Positions 7,439-13,978 of a DNA stretch of 36,749 nt are shown in pieces. The notes beneath the pieces were generated by a model that had not been told where the DNA came from, did no database searches, and saw nothing but the letters and a program-made list of their open reading frames with translations. Position numbers and translations under genes: made by a program. Source of the DNA: Bacteroidia bacterium (GTDB lineage Bacteria; Bacteroidota; Bacteroidia; Chitinophagales; BACL12); the NCBI GenBank assembly GCA_030432405.1, contig JAUIHG010000010.1, forward strand, positions 1 through 36,749, given 5' to 3'. Within the stretch, counting starts at the first letter, position 1. Every line of letters begins with the position of its first letter.

Positions 7439-7993
7439 CTACTTTTTGATGTTCAGTCCTTCAAAGGTGCCGGTGATGTTGATCACGTTGGGCGGCGTTT
7501 CGCTGTCCTGCAGGGTGGCTTCAAATTCGCCGTCCAGGAAATAGTCTTCGGCCAGTCCGGCCGGCAGATCCGCATACTTTTCCGAACGGATGATCTTCAA
7601 GCTGCCGCTGACAGACACGTAGCCGGTACCGGCCGTCACATTGGTAAAGGCCAGGACATCGGGACCGCTCTGGTTCAGCGGATACAGTCCGGGATCAACA
7701 CCACCGGTATTGGCGCCAATGGCCAGGATCCACTCCGTGTACTTCTGGCTGTTGATGGTCATCAGATCGGCCGCAGCCACGTAAGCCCCGTTGGCGTACA
7801 CATCGGTGGCCACGTTTTCCACCAGGGTGAAATCGATGTCGTGGCTTTCCGCACCGGTGACCGAAAACTGGAACTTCAGGTCCGGCAGGGTATCGGGCAC
7901 ATCGGGGGTGGTTTTCTTGGCGCAGGCGGAACCCAGCAACAGCAGGGCAAGGGCAGCGCCGGGCAGCGTGGCGTTAGAGAAAAGGAATTTCAT
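7439..7993 (-). CDS. Hypothetical lipoprotein, likely target of the adjacent two-component system
   Basis: Protein of 184 residues. M-K-F-L-F-S-N-A-T-L starts a lipoprotein signal peptide with a Leu/Ala-rich core and Cys24 in L-G-S-A-C. The ATG at 7993 was chosen for this reason; the frame is open further upstream but would encode a His-Thr repeat from the GT microsatellite. The mature part is beta-rich, with alternating polar and hydrophobic residues and no domain I recognise. The gene lies 189 nt downstream of the response regulator gene on the same strand. Its upstream region holds a (GT)10 tract 39-59 nt before the ATG and three inverted repeats at 8109-8158. These suggest control by the regulator and possible tract-length variation. 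Function unknown; probably an envelope protein. Confidence 0.8.
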   Translation of the reverse strand: MKFLFSNATLPGAALALLLLGSACAKKTTPDVPDTLPDLKFQFSVTGAESHDIDFTLVENVATDVYANGAYVAAADLMTINSQKYTEWILAIGANTGGVDPGLYPLNQSGPDVLAFTNVTAGTGYVSVSGSLKIIRSEKYADLPAGLAEDYFLDGEFEATLQDSETPPNVINITGTFEGLNIKK

Positions 7994-8031
7994 GATGATC
8001 GTGGGTACGTAAAGCGATTGGTGTTCAGTGC

Positions 8032-8052
8032 GTGTGTGTGTGTGTGTGTGTG
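8032..8052. repeat. (GT)10 microsatellite upstream of the lipoprotein gene
   Basis: Ten and a half uninterrupted GT units, read as (CA)n on the coding strand of the lipoprotein gene, 39-59 nt before its ATG. Such tracts can change length by slipped-strand mispairing, and here that would alter promoter or leader spacing. It is the only long dinucleotide tract I noticed in the window. Confidence 0.9.
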
Positions 8053-8108
8053 GGCAAACCGCTCCTGCCTGTGGGCCAGGGTGATGGGTTGCCCTACAAA
8101 GGTGGCCT

Positions 8109-8125
8109 TTCGCCCGCCGGGCGAA
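8109..8125. repeat. Intergenic TTCGCC palindrome
   Basis: TTCGCCC-GCC-GGGCGAA with perfect 7-bp arms, one base away from the NarL-like palindrome at 8127. Member of the dispersed family. Confidence 0.75.
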
Positions 8126-8126
8126 C

Positions 8127-8146
8127 AATACCCCATATGGCGTATT
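8127..8146. promoter_or_regulatory. NarL-like palindromic operator upstream of the lipoprotein gene
   Basis: AATACCCCATATGGCGTATT is a 20-bp palindrome with a single mismatched pair. It contains TACCCCA-TA-TGGCGTA, the 7-2-7 layout of NarL-type sites (known NarL heptamer TACYYMT). A second copy lies upstream of the response regulator gene. It overlaps another perfect dyad, GTATTTCA-C-TGAAATAC (8142-8158). It is 134 nt upstream of the lipoprotein ATG, an activator-like distance. Confidence 0.65.
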
Positions 8147-8158
8147 TCACTGAAATAC
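8142..8158. promoter_or_regulatory. Second dyad overlapping the NarL-like operator
   Basis: GTATTTCA-C-TGAAATAC has perfect 8-bp arms around one base. It shares GTATT with the preceding palindrome. No T-tract follows on either strand, so a protein-binding site is more likely than a terminator for the response regulator gene. Confidence 0.5.
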
Positions 8159-8182
8159 AAGCGCTTGCACCCAAGCGGCGGC

Positions 8183-8884
8183 TCAGATCAGCCGATCCCC
8201 GAGGGCCTTGCGGACCGCTTCAGCCCGCGAATGCACGTGCAGCTTCCGGTAGATGTTGCGGATGTGCACGCGGACCGTGTGGCCGCTGAGGAACAGCCGC
8301 TCCCCGATGGCGGCATACTGCAGGCCATCGCAGAGCAGCGCCAGGATCTCGGTCTCCCGCGCGGAAAGCGGAGACTGGGCAGCGGGCTTGAAAGACTGGG
8401 TCACGCGCCGGGCCACGGCCGGCGACATCACGCTGCCGCCATCCCGCACATCGCGCAAGGCCTGCAGCAAGCGCTCGGGCGGGGTGTCCTTGAGCAGGTA
8501 GCCGTCCGCACCTGCGCAAAGCGCGTCGAAGATGGCCTGGTCGTCCTGGCGGATGGTCAGCATGATGAGCTGAGCGTCGGGCCAGGCTGCGCGAAACTTG
8601 GGCAGGGCCTCCAGGCCGCTCATGCCCGGAAGGCCGATGTCCAGGAGAACTAGGTCCGGGGCCGGATCGGGGGCCGGAGCATCGGTTGAGCCGGGCGTGG
8701 CGGCTGCATCGGTTGACCCACCGGCCAGCGCGGTTTCGGCGTCCTCCACCGAGCGGACCTCGGCGTATTCGCCGGTACGGCGCAAGAGCAAATCCAGCAA
8801 TTGCCGGATGTCCGCGTCGTCCTCGACGATCAGCAGGCGGTAGGAAGCGGCCTCAGGGGCGGTATGGGCGGAAGTGGGGTCCAT
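8183..8884 (-). CDS. NarL/LuxR-type response regulator
   Basis: Protein of 233 residues. The receiver domain spans about 16-145: acidic pocket E21-D22-D23, phosphoacceptor Asp82 in L-L-D-I-G-L-P-G, Thr110 and Lys132 (L-L-K-D-T). The LuxR-type HTH spans about 170-233 (LSARETEILALLCDG and SGHTVRVHIRNIYRKL). Between helix 2 and strand 3 of the receiver there is an unusual low-complexity insert at about 54-76, rich in Ala, Pro, Thr, Asp and Gly, with the segment G-S-T-D-A repeated. At DNA level GCATCGGTTGA recurs at 8679 and 8706, 27 bp or nine codons apart. The ATG at 8884 is preferred over an upstream TTG at 8905. It follows the sensor kinase gene on the same strand (131-nt gap containing a NarL-like site), so it is the cognate regulator and probably autoregulated. 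Confidence 0.95.
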   Translation of the reverse strand: MDPTSAHTAPEAASYRLLIVEDDADIRQLLDLLLRRTGEYAEVRSVEDAETALAGGSTDAAATPGSTDAPAPDPAPDLVLLDIGLPGMSGLEALPKFRAAWPDAQLIMLTIRQDDQAIFDALCAGADGYLLKDTPPERLLQALRDVRDGGSVMSPAVARRVTQSFKPAAQSPLSARETEILALLCDGLQYAAIGERLFLSGHTVRVHIRNIYRKLHVHSRAEAVRKALGDRLI

Positions 8885-8944
8885 AGGCGGCGGCAAGCGC
8901 GGCAAACTGGCCCTACAACGTTACAGCAGCAGCGCCGCTCCCGC

Positions 8945-8964
8945 TCTAATCCATATGGGGTATT
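8945..8964. promoter_or_regulatory. NarL-like operator upstream of the response regulator gene
   Basis: On the minus strand AATACCCCATATGGATTAGA shares its first 14 bases with the site at 8127-8146. The other half-site is degenerate. It lies 60-80 nt upstream of the regulator's ATG, consistent with autoregulation. Confidence 0.6.
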
Positions 8965-9015
8965 CCGCGCCAGTCCGGCGGATCTGCCGCGCAGCTGGTG
9001 CGCCGGCCAGCCGCA

Positions 9016-12000
9016 TCAGACCTGGGCCGTAAAACCGAAGCGCACGGTAGTACCGTGGCCTGGCGCACTGTCGATGCCCCAGTCCACGCCCGCCCGCCTG
9101 CAGCGGGCTTGTTGGGCCGACAGGCCGTAATGAGCGATTGGATCGTGTTGGGTGGTTTGCTCGGCCGATCCGGACCTGGCATCAGCCTGCCCGAAGGCAT
9201 CAAAGCCCTTGCCGTTGTCGTGCAGCAGGACCACCCAACGGCCGGACGCATGCCCGGGTTGCGGAGGCTCCATGGTCAGTGTCAGCTGCCGGGCCTCGGC
9301 GTGTTTGACCGCATTGTGAAAGGCCTCTTTGAGGCCCTGCGTGACCGCCTTGCGCACCGGCATGGAAAGGTGCACCGCGTGCCAGGCATCCTGCAATGGC
9401 GGTGCGTCCAGCGTCAGGCCCAGCAATTCGCCTTCGCTGCGGGCAAATTGTATGAAGCGGTCGAGGGTGTCGTAAAGGCTGTCATGCCGCGGATCCAGGG
9501 CCCAGAGGAAATCCCGCATGCCCTGGCTGAGGTGGTGGCTGTGCTGTTCGATCCGGTCCAGGTAGGCGCTTACGCCGGGCAGGGCACCAGCTTCTTCGCG
9601 CGCCAGCGCGGCAAACAGATTGATCTTGGTGATGCTGCTGCCGGCTTCATCGTGAAAGTCTTCGGCGCTCTGGCGGCGGAACTGTTCCTGGCCTTCCTGG
9701 CGCGCCTGGTCCAGGGCAGCCTGATAGGCGAGTTTGCGGGTGGCCTGCCGCACCCGCCAGGTCAGCGCGGCATAAAAGAGGCCGAGCAAGAGCCCCGCAT
9801 AGAGCACCCAGGCCCACCAGCGCGCCCAGGGCGGCGCCTGCACCACAAGCGGGAGTTGGAGGGCGGCTTCGGCGGGGATGCCGTCCGCATTGCTGCCCAT
9901 CACCTCGAGCGTATAGCGGCCACCCGGCAGGTTGGTATAGGTGGCCGTGCGGTTGGGACCGGCATCCAGCCAATCCCGGTCGTAGCCCAGCAGGCGGTAG
10001 CGGCAGCGGTTCTTGGCCGGGTCGCTGAAATGCAGGGCTGCAAAGCGGAAACTGAGCACGTCGTCCTGCCAACCGAGCCGCAAGGTGCGCAAGCGCGAAG
10101 GCTGGGCCGGCAGTTGCAGCATGTGCTTGCCGGAGCCGGCCTGTACCTCCCGCACGGGCACCGCTTCGTTGTAAAGCAGCACATCGGTGAGCGCCAGTTT
10201 GGGCGGCACGGGGTTGGGGCGGATCGAGTCGGGGTGGAAAAGCACCGGACCGGCGGCAGTCGAAAAGGCCATGCGCCCATCCATGCATTGCAGGAAGCCG
10301 TTTTGCATGCCTTCGTCGGCCGGCAGGCCGTCCACCCGAAAGGCCGTGCGATCCACCCGGCCTGTTGCGGGATCAAAGCGCGCGAGGCCTTCGCCGGTGG
10401 CGGCCCAAAAACGTCCGTCGGCCTGTTCCAGGATGCCGTAGACCACTTCACTGGGGAAGCCTTCGGCTGCGCCGTAGCGCAAAAACCAGGGCTGGGCATG
10501 GAGCGCCTCGATCCCGGTCCAGGTCTGGGCCATATCTGGCACCAGTGCCGGCACAAAGCGGTGCAGGCCGCCGGCCGTGGCTACCCAAAGCCGGTTCTGC
10601 CGGTCTTCGTAGAGCTGCAGCACCAGGTCGTTGCTGAGGCTCAGGGGGTTTTCGGGCTGGTGCTGGAAGTAATGGAAGCGCCCGCTGGCGCGGTCGAAGA
10701 GGTTGAGCCCGCCGGTGGCCGTGCCGAGCCACAGGTTGCCGTGCCGGTCCTCGTGGACGGCAAAGACGTAGGGGTGGCTGGGGCCTTCGCCGGCCGCAGC
10801 CGGCGGCCAGGCGCGGACCGAATCCGTGCGCGGATCGAAGCGCAGCAAACCGGAACCGCCCGTACCCAGCCAGAGCATGCCGTCTCGGTCTTCGTGGATG
10901 GCGTGGATGCTGGTGCGGCTCCAGTCGAAGCCGATGCCGTCCACGGGGCGCGGCGCATCCGCACCTGGCGGGATGCGGTGCAGGCCCCCTCCCCGGCTTC
11001 CGATCCACAGGCTGCCGTCCCGGCTTTGGCACAGCGAGAGCAGGTAGGAATTGCGCCAGGCTGTTCCGGGCGCTGCACCCGGCCCACTGCGCGCGTCGGC
11101 CGGCCAATGGGTCCAGGCATCCGTGCGCGGGTTCCATGCGCTCAGCCCGCCGTAGGTGGCCATCCAGATGCGGCCATCCGGGCCTTCGGCGAGCGCGGTA
11201 ACGGCGGGATCGACCGGGCCCTGCGCCGTACCGTTGTAGGCCAGGCCCTGGAAGGCGGCCCGTTCCCTGGGCAGATAGGCCACGCCGCTCTGGGTGCCGA
11301 TCCAGGTGACGCCGTCGCGGGTGCGGCAGACGGCGTGCACGGTGGGGTCTGGAAGGCTGGTGGGGTCTTCGCGCGCTGCGCGGATCCAGCTGTGGTCTGG
11401 GCTGTGTTGCGGGCTGTGATCCGGCAGGGGCTTTGCCGCGGCATCCGGCGCCCCGGCAAGGCCCTCTCCGCTAGCGGACCGCAGGGACAACAGGCCCTGG
11501 TTGGTGCCGATCCAGTATCCGTCTTCCGCCTTGGGGTAGAGCGTGCGCATGATTGGCGCCTTGCCTTCCGGCACCAGTTCCCGGGCTTGGAGCACCCATC
11601 GGCTCCGCTGCCGGCCCGGTTCAATCCGCAGCATGCCGCGGCGGCACATCAGCAGTACTGCATCGCCTTCCCGGCGAAGCGCATAGCCCCCACCCAGGCG
11701 CTCGGATGCCACATCGGGGCCTTCGCCGAAAGGCGGATGCGTGTATCGGGTGATGGCACCGCTTTCCGGATCAAAACGCGCCAGGCCCCAGGTGCCGGAA
11801 AACCAGATGGCACCCTGCGGACCAATGGCCAGACTGCCGATGTAGCCCTGGTCGGTCTGGACGGCATCTTCGTCCACTGCGCCGAACACCTTCACGCTTC
11901 CGCTGGCGGGGTTCAGGCGGTTGAGGCCGTTTTGGGTGCCCAGCCACAGCAGGCCCAGGCTGTCTTCGCCTATGGCGAACACGCGGTCGCTGCTCAGGCC

Positions 12001-12393
12001 GCCCGAGTCCTTGCGGAACTGCTCAAAGCGGCCGCTGACCGGATCCAGGCGGTTGAGCCCACCGCCGAAGGTGGCCACCCAGATGCTCCCGTCGGCTGTT
12101 TGATGCAAGTCCCAGATGTAGCCGTTGGACAGGCTGGTGGCGTCCAGCGGATTGGCGCGGTAGACCACCGTCCCATAGCCGTCAAAGCGGTAAAGCCCGT
12201 CCTGGGTGCCGAGCCACAAAAAGCCCTGCTGGTCTTCGAGAAAACACAACACCGCCTGCCGCGGCATGCCCTGCGTGGGCTGGGGACGCTGCAGGCGGTA
12301 AGGCCCGTTTTGGCCCATGGCAGGCATTGCGGTCAACACCATCAACAGCATGCAGGCGGCATGTACCACATGCTCGCGCCAACCGATGCCCAT
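9016..12393 (-). CDS. Beta-propeller/Y_Y_Y sensor histidine kinase
   Basis: Protein of 1125 residues from the ATG at 12393, chosen because it begins a signal peptide ending near A-M-P-A-M-G-Q. The periplasmic part is a series of two-component-propeller repeats with the motif W-x-G-T-x-x-G-L-x-R-F/L (e.g. FLWLGTQDGLYRFD, LLWLGTQNGLNRLN), then a Y_Y_Y-type beta domain (YRLLGYDRDW, then TNLPGGRYTLEVMGSNADG). One membrane helix follows (WVLYAGLLLGLFYAALTW, about 855-880). The cytoplasmic kinase has the H-box F-H-D-E-A-G-S-S with His914, an N-box (H-N-A-V-K-H, Asn1027) and a G1 box (D-N-G-K-G-F-D, Asp1059). It lacks the receiver and AraC domains of full hybrid systems and instead pairs with the separate NarL-type regulator downstream. 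The ligand is unknown; in Bacteroidetes such sensors often read carbohydrates, but no polysaccharide locus is nearby. An AATACCC half-site lies at 12526-12532 upstream. Confidence 0.95.
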   Translation of the reverse strand: MGIGWREHVVHAACMLLMVLTAMPAMGQNGPYRLQRPQPTQGMPRQAVLCFLEDQQGFLWLGTQDGLYRFDGYGTVVYRANPLDATSLSNGYIWDLHQTADGSIWVATFGGGLNRLDPVSGRFEQFRKDSGGLSSDRVFAIGEDSLGLLWLGTQNGLNRLNPASGSVKVFGAVDEDAVQTDQGYIGSLAIGPQGAIWFSGTWGLARFDPESGAITRYTHPPFGEGPDVASERLGGGYALRREGDAVLLMCRRGMLRIEPGRQRSRWVLQARELVPEGKAPIMRTLYPKAEDGYWIGTNQGLLSLRSASGEGLAGAPDAAAKPLPDHSPQHSPDHSWIRAAREDPTSLPDPTVHAVCRTRDGVTWIGTQSGVAYLPRERAAFQGLAYNGTAQGPVDPAVTALAEGPDGRIWMATYGGLSAWNPRTDAWTHWPADARSGPGAAPGTAWRNSYLLSLCQSRDGSLWIGSRGGGLHRIPPGADAPRPVDGIGFDWSRTSIHAIHEDRDGMLWLGTGGSGLLRFDPRTDSVRAWPPAAAGEGPSHPYVFAVHEDRHGNLWLGTATGGLNLFDRASGRFHYFQHQPENPLSLSNDLVLQLYEDRQNRLWVATAGGLHRFVPALVPDMAQTWTGIEALHAQPWFLRYGAAEGFPSEVVYGILEQADGRFWAATGEGLARFDPATGRVDRTAFRVDGLPADEGMQNGFLQCMDGRMAFSTAAGPVLFHPDSIRPNPVPPKLALTDVLLYNEAVPVREVQAGSGKHMLQLPAQPSRLRTLRLGWQDDVLSFRFAALHFSDPAKNRCRYRLLGYDRDWLDAGPNRTATYTNLPGGRYTLEVMGSNADGIPAEAALQLPLVVQAPPWARWWAWVLYAGLLLGLFYAALTWRVRQATRKLAYQAALDQARQEGQEQFRRQSAEDFHDEAGSSITKINLFAALAREEAGALPGVSAYLDRIEQHSHHLSQGMRDFLWALDPRHDSLYDTLDRFIQFARSEGELLGLTLDAPPLQDAWHAVHLSMPVRKAVTQGLKEAFHNAVKHAEARQLTLTMEPPQPGHASGRWVVLLHDNGKGFDAFGQADARSGSAEQTTQHDPIAHYGLSAQQARCRRAGVDWGIDSAPGHGTTVRFGFTAQV

Positions 12394-12570
12394 GTCCGCC
12401 GCTCTCGACACGCCGCCAAGTTCTCCTTTTCCAGTCAAGCCGTGCGTATCGGACCGTCCCACGCATGGCCCTGCACCCATGGCTTCGGCCTTCGCAAACC
12501 GGGACCAAAAGGCCAAAAACAAGCAAATACCCGCCTATTCAATAGCAATACTATGTTAGTTGCTAGCTTC

Positions 12571-12585
12571 GCGCAAATTTTGCGC
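12571..12585. promoter_or_regulatory. Perfect dyad at the start of sbtA
   Basis: GCGCAAA-T-TTTGCGC, perfect 7-bp arms, ends one base before the sbtA ATG. It contains AAATTTTG, one mismatch from the Bacteroidota -7 element TAnnTTTG, so a bound regulator would cover the promoter and start. Confidence 0.5.
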
Positions 12586-12586
12586 C

Positions 12587-13552
12587 ATGGACTTCAACCT
12601 GCTGGTGACCAACCTGACCAATCCGACGCTGCTGTATTTTCTGTTGGGCATTGCCGCCTTCATGCTGCGCAGCGACCTGGAGATTCCGCCAACCACCACC
12701 AAATTCATCGCGCTCTACCTGCTGTTTTCCATCGGCTTCCGCGGCGGACAGGAATTGGCCCACGCGCCGCTGAGCGGCGAAATCCTGGCCGCCCTGGGCT
12801 TTGGCATGCTGCTGGCCTCCGCCATCCCGATCTATACCTTCTACATCCTCAAACGCCGGCTGAGCGTCTACGATGCTGGTGCGGTGGCCGCGGCGTATGG
12901 GTCCATTTCCGCGGTCACCTTTGTGGCGGCGGACAGTTTCCTGCAGGTCCAGAACCTGGCCATGGGCGGGCATATGGTGGCTGTCATGGCGTTGATGGAA
13001 GCACCGGCCATTGTGGTGGGGGTACTGCTCATGCGCCGGGCGGATCCTTCGCCGCCCGAAGGGCAGGCGAGCCTCAACGGCATCATCCACCACGCGCTGA
13101 CCAACGGATCGGTGCTCATGATCGTGGGCAGCCTGATCATCGGCCTGATTGCAGACACCAAACAGGCGGCGGGCATTGAGCCCTTTACAACCGACATCTT
13201 CAAAGGCTTTCTGGCCATTTACCTGCTGGAAATGGGCATGACCACCGCCCGGCGTTTTGCAGCCTTCAGGCGCTACGGCCTCTTTGTGACGGCCTTCGGC
13301 ATTGTGGTGCCGATGATCAACGGCGTGCTGGCGGCCGTGCTCTCCGGCTTCATCACGCCCGACCCGGCCAACCGCCTGGTCTTTGCCGTGTTGGCCGGCA
13401 GCGCCTCCTACATCGCCGTCCCGGCCGCCATGCGCATTGCCGCCCCGCGCGCCGACCCGGGCCTCTACATTCCCATGGCCCTGGGGGTGACCTTTCCCTT
13501 CAACATAGCCGTGGGCATTCCGCTGTATTGGGTGGTGGTGGGGATGAGCTGA
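12587..13552 (+). CDS. sbtA: SbtA-type sodium-dependent bicarbonate transporter
   Basis: Protein of 321 residues made of about ten hydrophobic helices, matching the SbtA/DUF897 family. Visible family segments are NLTNPTLLYFLLGIAA at the start, D-L-E-I-P-P, FIALYLLFSIGFRGGQELA, A-Y-G-S-I-S-A-V-T-F-V, and GSASYIAVPAAMRIA near the C-terminus. In cyanobacteria the protein takes up bicarbonate with sodium and is inhibited by the PII-like SbtB, usually encoded next door; no sbtB gene is present here. In a probable heterotroph it may supply bicarbonate for carboxylation reactions or act on a related anion. The ATG at 12587 follows the perfect dyad directly. It is divergent from the sensor kinase across 193 bp. 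No clear plus-strand terminator follows. Confidence 0.88.
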   Translation: MDFNLLVTNLTNPTLLYFLLGIAAFMLRSDLEIPPTTTKFIALYLLFSIGFRGGQELAHAPLSGEILAALGFGMLLASAIPIYTFYILKRRLSVYDAGAVAAAYGSISAVTFVAADSFLQVQNLAMGGHMVAVMALMEAPAIVVGVLLMRRADPSPPEGQASLNGIIHHALTNGSVLMIVGSLIIGLIADTKQAAGIEPFTTDIFKGFLAIYLLEMGMTTARRFAAFRRYGLFVTAFGIVVPMINGVLAAVLSGFITPDPANRLVFAVLAGSASYIAVPAAMRIAAPRADPGLYIPMALGVTFPFNIAVGIPLYWVVVGMS

Positions 13553-13602
13553 AGCCTGATTCTGCATGCACGCGTGGCATAGGTCCAGCTGCTGGAGGGC
13601 CC

Positions 13603-13634
13603 AAAAAGCGAGGCCATCCATACCGGATGGCCTC
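13603..13634 (-). terminator. Hairpin with T-tract on the minus strand
   Basis: Perfect 10-bp stem GAGGCCATCC / GGATGGCCTC with a 5-nt loop. Read on the minus strand it is followed by GCTTTTTGG. The plus strand has no T-run, so it is a poor terminator for sbtA. Confidence 0.55.
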
Positions 13635-13820
13635 ACCCAAACCTGAGTAAACAAGAAAACGAGCCAGCACTGTACCCGCTGTCCGGTACCACCAACACGC
13701 ATGTACCAGGACAAAAGGCACCGAACCAATCCCAGGCATCCCATCAAAAAGCTTGCGCGATCGGGATTGAAAACGGGACAGCGCCAATTCAAAAGTGATG
13801 TCCTCGAATTTAGTAGTCAT
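13603..13820 (-). other. Candidate short transcript or small gene (weak)
   Basis: On the minus strand, ATG 13820 (M-T-T-K-F-E-D-I-T-F-E-L) is preceded by GGTTGATTTTGTGATAGT, where TGATTTTG is one mismatch from TAnnTTTG. About 190 nt downstream lies a 10-bp hairpin followed by CTTTTTGG. Promoter-like and terminator-like signals therefore frame roughly 220 nt. The reading frame continues past the hairpin for 106 codons with an unlikely proline/serine tail, so a small RNA or the remnant of a gene is as likely as a peptide. Confidence 0.25.
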
Positions 13821-13856
13821 ACTATCACAAAATCAACCTTTACCCTAAGAAAGGCG

Positions 13857-13893
13857 CAAAAAAATGGGCCTGCCTCCGAAGAGATAGGCCCAT
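13857..13893 (-). terminator. Terminator after the TolB-like lipoprotein gene
   Basis: Perfect 8-bp stem ATGGGCCT / AGGCCCAT with a 14-nt loop, followed on the minus strand by seven T residues. It lies about 86 nt past the stop of the gene at 13979. Confidence 0.85.
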
Positions 13894-13920
13894 TGGGGTT
13901 GATGTTGGTCCGATGGAAGG

Positions 13921-13940
13921 GTTCGCCCGTACGGGCGAAC
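13921..13940. repeat. Perfect 20-bp intergenic palindrome of the TTCGCC family
   Basis: GTTCGCCCGTACGGGCGAAC is a perfect palindrome with no spacer. It lies between the stop of the TolB-like gene and that gene's terminator. It is the most regular member of the dispersed family. Confidence 0.8.
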
Positions 13941-13978
13941 ACAAACGGCGCAAACCTGTCCGGCAAACAAGCGGCCGC

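Larger units (their letters stand above)
13553..13978. other. 426-bp intergenic region with hairpins, no supported protein gene
   Basis: The region separates sbtA from the converging TolB-like gene. It holds a minus-strand terminator at 13857-13893, a perfect 20-bp palindrome at 13921-13940 and a second hairpin at 13610-13634. Around 13790-13860 it is more AT-rich than its surroundings. A minus-strand open frame from ATG 13820 runs through the second hairpin and has no recognisable domain. Confidence 0.6.

Noticed and set aside
5958..7544. Long plus-strand open frame opposite hmgA
   Set aside because: It overlaps hmgA completely on the other strand, and the translation is Val/Gly/Ala-rich with no family resemblance.
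11965..11979. TTCGCC-TAT-GGCGAA in the sensor kinase gene
   Set aside because: The arms are perfect, but the encoded F-A-I-G-E-D belongs to the conserved propeller repeat, so protein constraint may explain it. It was not counted as evidence for the mobile family.
12525..12545. Full NarL-like operator upstream of the sensor kinase
   Set aside because: Only an AATACCC half-site is present; the second half is not palindromic.
9000..13179. A 1393-codon plus-strand open frame antisense to the sensor kinase gene
   Set aside because: It is a GC-skew shadow of the kinase gene. Its translation has no domain and is dominated by Ala, Gly, Arg and Val, while the minus strand encodes a clear kinase.
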